This document shows, one piece after another, positions 53,456-62,018 of a stretch of DNA of 64,000 bases. Positions within the stretch are counted from its first letter, which is position 1. Each line of letters begins with the position of its first letter. Below the pieces are notes generated by a model. The model searched no databases. It was not told the DNA's origin and was given only the letters and a program-made list of their open reading frames with translations. This DNA comes from Paenibacillaceae bacterium (GTDB lineage: Bacteria; Bacillota; Bacilli; Paenibacillales; CANHGK01): positions 1 to 64,000 of the forward strand of contig CANHGK010000011.1 in NCBI GenBank assembly GCA_947460235.1. Direction: 5' to 3'. The translations under genes were made by a program, and so were the position numbers.

Positions 53456-55051
53456 TTGAATATTGACCGTCAATTGGAATTCTGGATGTTGTTTAAACGA
53501 AAAATTATATGAACCGACCGTGGGAAATAATTGTTCATACATTCCTGCGTTGTTATCGACGGATTGGTCCGGTAATAATTTATTGGTTTCAACAAGTGTT
53601 AATTTACCTTCGGATACATTAATAAATTGAACCGTAGATCCAACAATTAAATTTACGACGGTATCAGCAAACCCTGAATCCATGATCATAACACTTCTTA
53701 CTTCAGGTTTAGGTTGGGATTGAGAGGCCGCGTAACCACCGCCGTAGCCACCACCACCGCCGTAGCCACCACCTCCGCCGTAGCCACCACCTCCGCCGTA
53801 GCCACCACCTCCGCCATAGCCACCACCTCCGCCATAGCCACCGGAGGATCCAGAGTTTGCACTGTTCCCTTGGTTGGATGCGGTCATCCATGCCGGTACT
53901 GATTCAGTAGCAACCGGTGTTGGCGCTGGGGTTTCAGTTGCTATTGGAGTTGGAGAAGGAGTTTCTGTTGGTTTAGGTGTAATTACAGGTTTTGGTGTGT
54001 TTACAGGTTTTGGTGTTTCAACACCGGTATTGGATGAATCTGTATTTAATGCATTTGTTTGTTGTGGTATGGTCGGTATTTGAGTTGCGGTTGTGACAAT
54101 TGTTGCGGTTGGAGCTTGAGTTGGTGAAGTTGTATTCGTTGATAATGGGTTCGGTGTCACAACGATAAGTACAGGTGTATTTGTTGGTTTTGGTGTAGAT
54201 GTCGGTGTTAATGTTGGTTTTGGTGTTGAAGTAGGCATTGGTGTAGGTGTTGCCGATGGTGAATAATCAAAGTGAATAGAAGTGCTTACCAATGGCCATA
54301 AGGTAATATGATCGTTTTTTACAACGGTAATTTTTAAATCATAATTTCCAGCGGATAAACCAGGCCATGAAATTGATTTCGTATACGTATATTTTTTTTC
54401 AGTCAATCCTGTATTATTATTTCGGAGTTCTAAAAGAAAATGACCTTCACCAGGAACAGAATTACGAAATAAATGGTAGTCGCGTAAATGAAGGTTATCG
54501 ACTATAATAGAAAAGTTCAAGGGATTGTTTGTCATTATTTTTGACGGATTGATCCCATATAAATGAAGTTTAACATCTGTAGATTTGGATTGTACGTTTA
54601 TCGAATCACTCAATTCATCAGTACTCCAAACGACACCTAGTACATTTGCAATCCAACCAAAGTCAATTGCAATATTCGGCGCATCATAGTAGACAGAAAT
54701 TTGATTTAATTTTGTATGGCCATTCATTTTTGCAATTTTATTTTGTGCATCGATCATTACAAATACATTTCCCTTTTGTAATTTAATCAAATAAGGATAT
54801 TTTTTATTTACATCAATTGAAACTCCAATTGCTTTTAAATTGGTCACTGGTATAAAGAAATGATTTCCTTGTTTCCAGCCTTGCCACATTTGGTCCTGAG
54901 AATCGATATTCATATGTACAACCTGACCTTGCATAGCTACGTTTAATTTTGTCCAAGCTGTATTTGCTGCAATACCAATACTCGATAACCATGAACCGGC
55001 AATTAACGCTGTAGCAAGAATGGGAATGATCGATTTTAGTAATTTTTGCAT
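53453..55051 (-). CDS. Secreted stalk-domain protein with Gly-Tyr repeats and cupredoxin-like end
   Basis: This 532-residue exported protein begins with a signal peptide (1-29). Residues ~40-155 resemble the copper amine oxidase N-like (stalk) domain: FFIPVTNLKAIGVSIDV and FGWIANVLGVVWSTDELSDSINV. Residues ~160-262 form a beta domain. A Thr/Pro linker (265-385) repeats TPTPxPT and TPKP units. Residues 404-441 are (GGGGYG)-type hexapeptides. The last 80 residues read as a cupredoxin fold, with VNLIVGSTVQFINVSEG and GSYNFSFKQHPEFQLTVNI. Only one of the usual His/Cys/His/Met copper ligands is recognisable. It looks cell-wall associated. AAAGGAGG precedes the ATG. Function unknown. Confidence 0.75.
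   Translation of the reverse strand: MQKLLKSIIPILATALIAGSWLSSIGIAANTAWTKLNVAMQGQVVHMNIDSQDQMWQGWKQGNHFFIPVTNLKAIGVSIDVNKKYPYLIKLQKGNVFVMIDAQNKIAKMNGHTKLNQISVYYDAPNIAIDFGWIANVLGVVWSTDELSDSINVQSKSTDVKLHLYGINPSKIMTNNPLNFSIIVDNLHLRDYHLFRNSVPGEGHFLLELRNNNTGLTEKKYTYTKSISWPGLSAGNYDLKITVVKNDHITLWPLVSTSIHFDYSPSATPTPMPTSTPKPTLTPTSTPKPTNTPVLIVVTPNPLSTNTTSPTQAPTATIVTTATQIPTIPQQTNALNTDSSNTGVETPKPVNTPKPVITPKPTETPSPTPIATETPAPTPVATESVPAWMTASNQGNSANSGSSGGYGGGGGYGGGGGYGGGGGYGGGGGYGGGGGYGGGYAASQSQPKPEVRSVMIMDSGFADTVVNLIVGSTVQFINVSEGKLTLVETNKLLPDQSVDNNAGMYEQLFPTVGSYNFSFKQHPEFQLTVNIQ
53731..53846 (-). repeat. 18-bp tandem repeats encoding GGGGYG
   Basis: About six 18-bp periods encode Gly-Gly-Gly-Gly-Tyr-Gly on the minus strand; the units differ from each other at only a few positions. 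Such repeats can change copy number by slippage without breaking frame. Confidence 0.92.
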
Positions 55052-55077
55052 GCCGATTCCTCCTTTTTTTCAATGTC

Positions 55078-55105
55078 TCATAAAATAACATTTATTACAT
55101 ACATA
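55078..55105 (+). promoter_or_regulatory. Sigma-E-like promoter of dacB-spmA-spmB
   Basis: TCATAAA (55078-55084) as -35, a 13-base spacer and CATACATA (55098-55105) as -10 closely match sigma-E (KMATATT, then CATACA-T). In B. subtilis the dacB-spmA-spmB operon is sigma-E dependent, which supports the call. Confidence 0.65.
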
Positions 55106-55146
55106 TTAATACATCAGCGAATTTCACATAAAAGGAATGATTCTCT

Positions 55147-56307
55147 TTGGCTCGACAAGGTGTTTTTAAACTTATTGCTTTCTTTATTCTTCTTTCAATG
55201 CTCGGAATCCTGCTTACAAACGTACCTCCGGCAGCGACAACCGTTATTGCAGAAAAAACCGTGCAAGATATTCAAATTCAGAAACGTTTATTATCATTTG
55301 ATCCAGGTTCGAGTGCGCAATTCGCATTTCACCATGGGGCAAAAGCCGCAGCGCTTATTGATGTTCATAGTGGACGTATATTATGGCATGACCACGGTGC
55401 TACAGAGATGAAGGTGGCAAGTTTGACCAAAATTATGACAGCTGTCGTCGCCATTGAACATGGTCATTTATCGGATAAAGTTACGGTCTCCAAAAATGCA
55501 CAAGGTGTCGAGGGATCTTCAATTTTCTTACGAGAAGGTGATGAACTCGGACTTGAACAGTTGCTATATGGATTAATGCTTCGATCCGGTAATGATGCTG
55601 CTGTTGCGATTGCTGAGCATGTTGGTGGTTCAGTTGATGGATTTGTTCAGTTAATGAATGAGAAAGCCAAATTGATCGGTTTGGAACATACGCAATTCAA
55701 GAATCCTAACGGTCTAGATGTTAGCGGACATTATTCGACGGCAGATGATTTTGCTAGATTGTCTGCTTATGCGTTAAGAATTCCAGAATTTGCTCAAATC
55801 GTAAAAACGAAAGTATTTGAGTCATCGGAACCTGGTGGTAGTGGTACGGTTAAATGGGCAAATAAAAATAAAATGCTTTCAATGTATGATGGAGCAGATG
55901 GCGTTAAAACTGGATTTACATTGATGGCACGTCGTTGCTTAGTTTCATCGGCAACTCGAAACGGTCAGCAATTAGCGGTTGTCACATTAAATGATGGTGC
56001 TGATTGGGTTGATCATCAACGGTTATTAGATTACGGATTTGCGAACTTTCCAAACATCGTCGTTGCTGAAGCTGGAAAAGCTTTGCCTGAAAAACCGGGA
56101 TCCGGTAATTTGTTAAAAACAATTTATCCGGATTGGAAGCTAAAATCATCGATTTCATATCCACTCCGAAAAAGTGAATCTGATTCAATCAAATGGAAAT
56201 TAGATATCATACCGGATAATTCATCAGCTTACCAACAAGGGCTTCGCGCAGTTGTGTATTTAGTCGTAAATGGGGAATTTGTTGAATCTGGAGAACTCAT
56301 TCAATGA
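55147..56307 (+). CDS. dacB: D-alanyl-D-alanine carboxypeptidase, sporulation type
   Basis: This low-molecular-weight penicillin-binding protein trims the terminal D-Ala of peptidoglycan stems. It has 386 residues with an N-terminal export signal (~1-31). Active-site motifs are SLTK (S92-K95), SGN (147-149) and KTG (254-256), followed by a C-terminal beta domain and membrane-associating end. TTG start with AAAGGAA upstream. It is named dacB rather than dacA or dacF because spmA and spmB follow, as in B. subtilis, where the set controls cortex cross-linking and spore core dehydration. Confidence 0.9.
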   Translation: MARQGVFKLIAFFILLSMLGILLTNVPPAATTVIAEKTVQDIQIQKRLLSFDPGSSAQFAFHHGAKAAALIDVHSGRILWHDHGATEMKVASLTKIMTAVVAIEHGHLSDKVTVSKNAQGVEGSSIFLREGDELGLEQLLYGLMLRSGNDAAVAIAEHVGGSVDGFVQLMNEKAKLIGLEHTQFKNPNGLDVSGHYSTADDFARLSAYALRIPEFAQIVKTKVFESSEPGGSGTVKWANKNKMLSMYDGADGVKTGFTLMARRCLVSSATRNGQQLAVVTLNDGADWVDHQRLLDYGFANFPNIVVAEAGKALPEKPGSGNLLKTIYPDWKLKSSISYPLRKSESDSIKWKLDIIPDNSSAYQQGLRAVVYLVVNGEFVESGELIQ

Positions 56308-56885
56308 TTCACTGGATTTGGGTTGGAATGATCGTTGCTGGGTCGCTTCGTTTAATGCTTGGTGGTCAACCCGAACAAGTGAATTTGGTGATGCTCGAAG
56401 GTGCCAAACAAGCCGTGGCAATCACGATTGGATTATGTGGCACGATGGCATTTTGGATGGGAATATTAAAAATTGCCGAAAAATCAGGTTGTATTGAACT
56501 ATTTACAAAGTGGTTCTCACCTTTATTACGAATCATTTTTCCAAAATTAGCGAAGGACCATAAAGCATTCGGTTGGATTGCCTCCAATGCAGCTGCTAAT
56601 TTACTTGGTATGGGGAATGCAGCGACACCACTTGGCATTCGTGCAATGCAAGCAATGCAAGAAACGAACACATCACCTGAGGTTGCGACAACCGAAATGC
56701 GGACGTTCGTGATTATGAATACTGCTGGTGTAACACTAATACCAGTTACGGTTATTGCGTTACGTCACTTTTTGGGAGCAACGGTTCCAGATGCGATCAT
56801 TTTGCCATCAATTATTACAACGTTTTGTGCATTAGCGATCGCTCTTGTTATGGATCGACTATTTCAAAGGAGAAATCGTGCATGA
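56304..56885 (+). CDS. spmA: Spore maturation protein A
   Basis: SpmA is a 193-residue membrane protein needed, with SpmB, for spore core dehydration. It has a nucleoside-recognition (Gate) domain with ITIGLCGTMAFWMGILKIAEKSG and the conserved FGWIASNAAANLLGMGNAATPLGIRAM segment. About five hydrophobic helices are predicted. Its ATG overlaps the dacB stop (ATGA), and its own stop overlaps spmB in the same way, so the three are tightly coupled. Confidence 0.95.
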   Translation: MIHWIWVGMIVAGSLRLMLGGQPEQVNLVMLEGAKQAVAITIGLCGTMAFWMGILKIAEKSGCIELFTKWFSPLLRIIFPKLAKDHKAFGWIASNAAANLLGMGNAATPLGIRAMQAMQETNTSPEVATTEMRTFVIMNTAGVTLIPVTVIALRHFLGATVPDAIILPSIITTFCALAIALVMDRLFQRRNRA

Positions 56886-57400
56886 CGATAACTTCTTGGT
56901 TTGTTCCAGTAATTATTTTAATTATTTTATTGTATGCGATGGCCAAAAAAGTACCAGTTTATGATGTATTCATTGAAGGTGCAAGTGATGGCGTGAAATT
57001 AACGATGACGCTATTGCCCCACTTTCTTGCAATGCTTGCAGGTGTGTATTTAATGAAAGAGAGCGGATTATTACAATCTTTTGCCGCTTTATTTTCGTGG
57101 ATAACTAAACCATTTGGCATTTCTTCTGATGTATTACCATTATTACCGCTCCGTTCATTAACAGGATCTGGGGCATTAGCATATGCAACTGAATTAATGC
57201 GAACGCATGGAGTAGATTCGATTGCTGGCCGTATTGCCGCAGTTGTCCAAGGCAGTTCGGAGACTACGCTTTATGTCATAAGTATTTACTTAGGTGCGAT
57301 TGGAATTAAAAAGTCAGGCTATGCTTTTGGTGTTGGATTATTTGCGGATTTCATCGGTTTTTTAGCAGCATGTGCAGTATGTTTAATGTGGCAATTTTAA
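56882..57400 (+). CDS. spmB: Spore maturation protein B
   Basis: SpmB is a 172-residue membrane protein with the Gate-domain pattern YDVFIEGASDGVKLTMTLLPHFLAMLAGVY and PLRSLTGSGALAYATELM, then VVQGSSETTLYVISIYLG. It pairs with SpmA. ATG 56882 is used for its ATGA overlap with spmA; in-frame sequence upstream of it lies within spmA and lacks family similarity. The operon ends at the hairpin ~20 bases downstream. Confidence 0.95.
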   Translation: MTITSWFVPVIILIILLYAMAKKVPVYDVFIEGASDGVKLTMTLLPHFLAMLAGVYLMKESGLLQSFAALFSWITKPFGISSDVLPLLPLRSLTGSGALAYATELMRTHGVDSIAGRIAAVVQGSSETTLYVISIYLGAIGIKKSGYAFGVGLFADFIGFLAACAVCLMWQF

Positions 57401-57419
57401 TGTTAACGAAATCGACATA

Positions 57420-57468
57420 AAAGCGAACGATTGCTTCACAAAATGAGGCGATTTGTTGGCTTTTTTTT
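57420..57468 (+). terminator. Intrinsic terminator after spmB
   Basis: AAAAGC...TTGCTTCA pairs imperfectly with TGAGGCGA...GGCTTTT, followed by eight T residues. Several mismatches interrupt the stem, but the T run is strong. Confidence 0.65.
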
Positions 57469-57506
57469 GACTGCATCGGTATCATATTTGTGAGGTGTAT
57501 AAAACA

Positions 57507-58511
57507 ATGGAACGATTACAGAAAGTATTAGCGAAAGCAGGATTTGCTTCGCGCCGCGGAAGTGAACAATTAATTTTAGATGGAAAAGTAACGATAAATG
57601 GGACGGTTGTGCGTGAACTTGGCACGAAAGTCGATCCGACGAAAGATGAAATTATTGTTGAGGGTAAGCATATTCGGACAGAAAAGCCGTTGTATCTTCT
57701 TTTCAACAAACCGAAGGGCGTCATTACTAGTATCAGTGATCCTGGCGGTCGTAAAGTCATTGGCGATTATATTAAAGATGTGAAAGAACGTGTGTTTCCA
57801 GTCGGAAGGTTAGATTACGATACCGAAGGGTTATTATTGCTGACGAATGATGGAGATTTTGCATTCCAAATGACGCATCCAAGTCATCAAGTGTCCAAAA
57901 CGTATCATGTTACCGTCGAAGGTGTCGTTCACAATGAAATCTTAGACAAACTAGCCAAAGGTGTAAAATTAGAAGATGGCATCACCAAACCGGCTGAAGT
58001 TGAATATGTTGATGTTGATCCGGAGCGGAAACGCACCATATTTTCGATTACAATTAAAGAAGGTCGTAATCGTCAAATTCGCCGGATGTGTGAAAAAGTA
58101 CATTTGCATATTATTTTGCTTCGTCGCGTTAAGTTCGGATTTTTGACGCTAGAAGGCATTGCTCGTGGTACGTATCGCAAAATGTCAGAAGCAGAAATAC
58201 GAGATATGCGAAAAATTGCAGGTCCGATTCCTGGCAAGGAAGAAACGTCTGCTGATTTCGTTGAACCGCAACAAGAGATTGATCGTTCAAAAAAGACACC
58301 ATTTAAAAAGCCATATCAAAAATCAACAACAGGGAAATCTAGTCGTAGCGAATACAAGAAGACAACCTATACCAATGCGAAATCAGATCGATCTAAACCT
58401 GAGAATACAAAGGACGAGCATGCGAAACCGAGTAATGATCGGAAACCACGCAAAGACCACAAACCCAAGATGGCAGATACGAATAAAAAATATAAACCAC
58501 GGACGAGATAA
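57507..58511 (+). CDS. rluB: 23S rRNA pseudouridine(2605) synthase, RluB type
   Basis: It has an N-terminal S4 RNA-binding domain (~1-60, MERLQKVLAKAGFASRRGSEQLI) and an RsuA/RluB catalytic domain with the nucleophile Asp in FPVGRLDYDTEGLLLLTNDG (~95-114) and KEGRNRQIRRMCE. The first ~240 residues are the whole known enzyme; the remaining ~95 form a Lys/Ser/Thr-rich low-complexity tail, likely disordered and RNA-binding. GAGGTG lies 9 bases before ATG 57507. It sits directly upstream of resA, as in B. subtilis. Confidence 0.92.
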   Translation: MERLQKVLAKAGFASRRGSEQLILDGKVTINGTVVRELGTKVDPTKDEIIVEGKHIRTEKPLYLLFNKPKGVITSISDPGGRKVIGDYIKDVKERVFPVGRLDYDTEGLLLLTNDGDFAFQMTHPSHQVSKTYHVTVEGVVHNEILDKLAKGVKLEDGITKPAEVEYVDVDPERKRTIFSITIKEGRNRQIRRMCEKVHLHIILLRRVKFGFLTLEGIARGTYRKMSEAEIRDMRKIAGPIPGKEETSADFVEPQQEIDRSKKTPFKKPYQKSTTGKSSRSEYKKTTYTNAKSDRSKPENTKDEHAKPSNDRKPRKDHKPKMADTNKKYKPRTR

Positions 58512-58539
58512 TTATATTGTTGTAAGTGAGGCGTAACCA

Positions 58540-59076
58540 ATGAATCAAAAGCGCTGGTTTCGAATTGTGATCTTGCTTATTTTTTTAGTGATGAGCGGGT
58601 ATACACTTTGGAATCATTTTTATCATGATCAAGTATCCGTTACAGGCATCCCAAAAATCGGCGATCCCGCACCTGATTTTGAGTTATACAATTTAGAAAA
58701 CCAAAAAATTAAATTAAGTGGATATTCCGGTAAGGTTGTTGTACTCAATTTTTGGGGACATTGGTGCGAACCTTGTCAGCAAGAAATGCCAACATTCGAG
58801 AAGGTTTGGAATAAATTCAAAGATAAAGGTCTTGTAATCATCGGTGTACACTTAGGACAAGAAGCGGTCACGGTTAAACATTTTGTCGATCAATATGGGA
58901 TTACGTTTCCAATTGTTTATGATACTTCTGATTTACAAACGGCACATGCTTATGGGATCGATCCAATACCAGATACTTATATCATCAAACCGGATGGAAC
59001 GATAGCAGACTTTCGTATTGGTGGACCGATTGATCCAGACTGGTTAGCATCAACGATACAGAACAATTTACCATAA
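58540..59076 (+). CDS. resA: Thiol-disulfide oxidoreductase ResA
   Basis: ResA reduces the haem-binding cysteines of apocytochrome c outside the membrane. It is 178 residues with one N-terminal anchor helix (~7-24). The active site is CEPC (C76-C79) in NFWGHWCEPCQQEMP, the signature ResA motif, and the cis-Pro region is IDPIPDTYIIKPDG. It starts 28 bases after rluB and leads into resB and resC. ResA, ResB and ResC together make up system II cytochrome c maturation. Confidence 0.96.
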   Translation: MNQKRWFRIVILLIFLVMSGYTLWNHFYHDQVSVTGIPKIGDPAPDFELYNLENQKIKLSGYSGKVVVLNFWGHWCEPCQQEMPTFEKVWNKFKDKGLVIIGVHLGQEAVTVKHFVDQYGITFPIVYDTSDLQTAHAYGIDPIPDTYIIKPDGTIADFRIGGPIDPDWLASTIQNNLP

Positions 59077-59089
59077 AGGAGTTCTTGGA

Positions 59090-60763
59090 ATGATCGATTC
59101 TGTCAAATGCGAATGCGGCCATGCCAATCCAACCGAAACCGTACTTTGCGAATCTTGCGGCAAACCATTAATCGAGTTACCAGAACATGAACTACTCGAA
59201 ATGCGTTACGATGGTATTGCAAGGCGTTCACAGCGAACGAATCCGAGTGTAACTGATCGAATTTGGCGATTTTTTTCTTCGGTGAAAGTTGCAGTAAATC
59301 TAATCATATTTACATTACTACTGTCGAGCGTGGGAACGATTTTTCCGCAAGAAAGCACATTAATTACAATTGATGGGTTTAAGGAAATTTCGCCAGAAGA
59401 ATATTATTCATCGACTTATGGTGCCGCAGGTGAACTTTATTATGCCTTTGGATTTTCGCATACGTATAGTTCCTGGTGGCTTACGTTGTTGTTAATTTTA
59501 ATTGGAACATCCCTTGTAATCTGTAGTTTGGATCGGATTTTGCCATTATATCGTGCACTCTCCAAACAACAAGCAAAAAAACATCCATTTTTCTTACGCA
59601 GGCAACGATTGTCGTTAAACCGTTCGTCGTTTGAGGAAAGTTGGAATGTTCAATTTTTGCTCGCGGCAAAAAAACATGGATACAAAACACACGAAGTAGA
59701 AGATGCAATTTTTCTCGAAAAAAATAGATTTAGCCGATGGGGACCGTATATTAACCACATTGGTTTGATCGTGTTTTTAATCGCACTCGTATTTCGAAGC
59801 ATGGTTCCTGATTGGACGATGGATCAGTATAATGCCTTTACTGAGGGTGAGATTAGACAAGTTCCTAATACACCATTTTATTTAGAAAATAAAAAGTTTA
59901 CGTTAGAGTATTATCCAAACGAATCAATTCCAAAATTGTTTCAAACAGATGCAGTATTATACAAATGTACAAGTAATTGTGACAATCCGAATGTTGACCC
60001 AACTTTGAAAGAATTAATGACTAAACCAATTCGAGTTAACGAACCACTTGAATATGATGGTTATTCTTTTTATCAATATCAATTTTCAATCATTCCTCCG
60101 CAGTTAAATTCAATCCATGTAACATTGCGCTCACTGAATCTTAAAAATCAACAAACATACGGACAATTTACACTTAGTTTAAAAAATCCGAAACCTGAAT
60201 ACACCGTAGGTGAGTATCATTTAACGCTCATCGATTATAAGCCTGATTTTTCGATTTCTGCAGATAAAAAACCGACGAGTAAAACACAAAATGCAAATGC
60301 ACCAGGTTTTGTTTTTCAAGTGAATGGTCCTAACATCCCAGCAGAAGGCAAAAAGTTTATGTATTTTCCGCTTCCTAAAGACAAAGCGTTTTATCGTGAG
60401 GCGGATTTGAATGCAAAAGTTGGTTCGCCGGTCGAACTTGGTGTTAATGGGATGCAAGATTTGAATTTTGCAACAGCAATTTCTTATCTGAATGTGCGTA
60501 CAGATCGAGTATTACCTTGGATTTTTGCTGGAATTATTTTGTTTCTCGTTGGAGTATCGATCGGTTTGTATTGGCAACACCGACGTGTTTGGGTGCGGTT
60601 TGACGGTTCAAATATGATTCTCGGAGCTCACACGAATAAAAACTGGCTAGGCTTTCGGCGTGAATTGTACACGATATTAATAAAAAGTGGTTTGACATTG
60701 GACGAGCGTGATCTTGTGAATTCGATTGAACAAGAAAAGGAGATTTCGAACGATGAATCTTGA
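59090..60763 (+). CDS. resB: Cytochrome c biogenesis protein ResB
   Basis: ResB (557 residues), with ResC, carries haem to the outside and ligates it to apocytochrome c. After an N-terminal extension it has the family pattern WRFFSSVKVAVNLIIFTLLLSSVGTIFPQES (~65-95), further helices near 125-150 and 220-240, a large extracytoplasmic domain and a final helix near 475. The first 25 residues form a zinc-ribbon-like element with cysteines at 7, 9, 20 and 23 (CxCGHxNP...LCESCGKP). Its stop lies inside resC (11-base overlap). Confidence 0.95.
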   Translation: MIDSVKCECGHANPTETVLCESCGKPLIELPEHELLEMRYDGIARRSQRTNPSVTDRIWRFFSSVKVAVNLIIFTLLLSSVGTIFPQESTLITIDGFKEISPEEYYSSTYGAAGELYYAFGFSHTYSSWWLTLLLILIGTSLVICSLDRILPLYRALSKQQAKKHPFFLRRQRLSLNRSSFEESWNVQFLLAAKKHGYKTHEVEDAIFLEKNRFSRWGPYINHIGLIVFLIALVFRSMVPDWTMDQYNAFTEGEIRQVPNTPFYLENKKFTLEYYPNESIPKLFQTDAVLYKCTSNCDNPNVDPTLKELMTKPIRVNEPLEYDGYSFYQYQFSIIPPQLNSIHVTLRSLNLKNQQTYGQFTLSLKNPKPEYTVGEYHLTLIDYKPDFSISADKKPTSKTQNANAPGFVFQVNGPNIPAEGKKFMYFPLPKDKAFYREADLNAKVGSPVELGVNGMQDLNFATAISYLNVRTDRVLPWIFAGIILFLVGVSIGLYWQHRRVWVRFDGSNMILGAHTNKNWLGFRRELYTILIKSGLTLDERDLVNSIEQEKEISNDES

Positions 60764-61991
60764 AGTTTTCAGTAGTAATAGTTTATTGATTTCTTTCTTT
60801 TTATACTTGATTTCATTCTTTGGATTTGTCTGGTCGATTGTTGGAAAAGGAAGTTTGACGAAGGCGGCGAATCATACAGAGAGATGGAATCGCATTGGTT
60901 TTGGATTTGGTCTTGCAGCTTGGCTTGCACACGTTACTTTTTTCCTTACGCGTTGGGCTGCGGCAGGACATATTCCGACGAGTAATATGTTTGAGTTCAT
61001 GACATTCCTTGCGATGATGATTGGATTTACGATGTTGGCGTTTTATTTGTATTCCCGAAATGCGATTTTGGGTGCATTTTCTACGCCATTAGCAGCAATC
61101 ATTATTGCATTTGCTTCTGTTTTTCCGCGAGACGTCGAACCACTGATTCCAGCATTACAAAGTTATTGGTTAAAAATCCACGTTACCACAGCAGCGTTTG
61201 GAGAGTCATTTTTTGCAATTGGTTTTGCGGCAGGATTAATGTATCTACTTCGCACGACTGATTATTCAGCAAAAGATGCTCGTTCAGCTCGTGCAAAACG
61301 TTGGTTAGAAGTTGTATTAAGTGTCGTCATGAGCATCATCGTTTTTTGTGTGCTTGTATTTTCATTCAAAGCGACAGGTGTTACGTACATTTTTCAAAAT
61401 GCAGATGCATCAAAAGAGGCAGTCTATGTTTTGCCACCTTTGGTTGGACCAAATCCTTCGGAGTTAACTTTGTCTGAAGCCTCACCAAATTCTTGGAATG
61501 GTGTTCATGTTCCACTCGTTCAAGCTCCTTCTTTTATGAAAGGAAAGGATGCGGCACGCAAATTCAATACGGTGATCTGGACGACGGTTATCACTGCGTT
61601 GGTTTATGGGCTTTTGCGTTTGACGGTTGCACGCCGTGGATTGGGTGCCGTCCTTAGCAGAATGACGACCGGATTGGATCCAGAAGATTTGGATGAATTG
61701 AGTTATCGTACTATTGCAATTGGTTATCCAATCTTTGCGCTCGGCGGTTTGCTTTTCGCAATGATATGGGCGAAAGAAGCATGGGGTCGTTTTTGGGACA
61801 ATGACCCGAAAGAAGTATGGGCAGCAATTGTGTTTTTGTTTTACACTGCATATTTACATTTACGCTTGTCACGTGGTTGGTTAGGTGCGAAGTCTGCTTG
61901 GCTCACCGTCATTGGATTTCTCATTGTCATGTTCACATTAGTTGGGGTAAACTTAGTCATATCAGGGTTGCATTCTTACGCAGGTGTGTAA
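60753..61991 (+). CDS. resC: Cytochrome c biogenesis protein ResC (CcsA type)
   Basis: ResC is a 412-residue polytopic membrane protein of the haem-handling protein family. The tryptophan-rich haem-binding WWD motif reads AKEAWGRFWDNDPKEVWAAI (~340-360). Conserved histidines near transmembrane segments are visible (AWLAHVTFF, KIHVTTAAF, AYLHLRLS). ATG 60753 lies after AAAAGGAG within the end of resB. It completes the ResABC set. Confidence 0.95.
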   Translation: MNLEVFSSNSLLISFFLYLISFFGFVWSIVGKGSLTKAANHTERWNRIGFGFGLAAWLAHVTFFLTRWAAAGHIPTSNMFEFMTFLAMMIGFTMLAFYLYSRNAILGAFSTPLAAIIIAFASVFPRDVEPLIPALQSYWLKIHVTTAAFGESFFAIGFAAGLMYLLRTTDYSAKDARSARAKRWLEVVLSVVMSIIVFCVLVFSFKATGVTYIFQNADASKEAVYVLPPLVGPNPSELTLSEASPNSWNGVHVPLVQAPSFMKGKDAARKFNTVIWTTVITALVYGLLRLTVARRGLGAVLSRMTTGLDPEDLDELSYRTIAIGYPIFALGGLLFAMIWAKEAWGRFWDNDPKEVWAAIVFLFYTAYLHLRLSRGWLGAKSAWLTVIGFLIVMFTLVGVNLVISGLHSYAGV

Positions 61992-62018
61992 TACATTCTC
62001 TCGAGGAGCGTGTAACAA

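Noticed and set aside
53714-53902. Ala/Val/Thr repeat open frame on the plus strand
   Set aside because: It is the antisense shadow of the GGGGYG repeats; the minus-strand gene has a signal peptide, ribosome site and domains.
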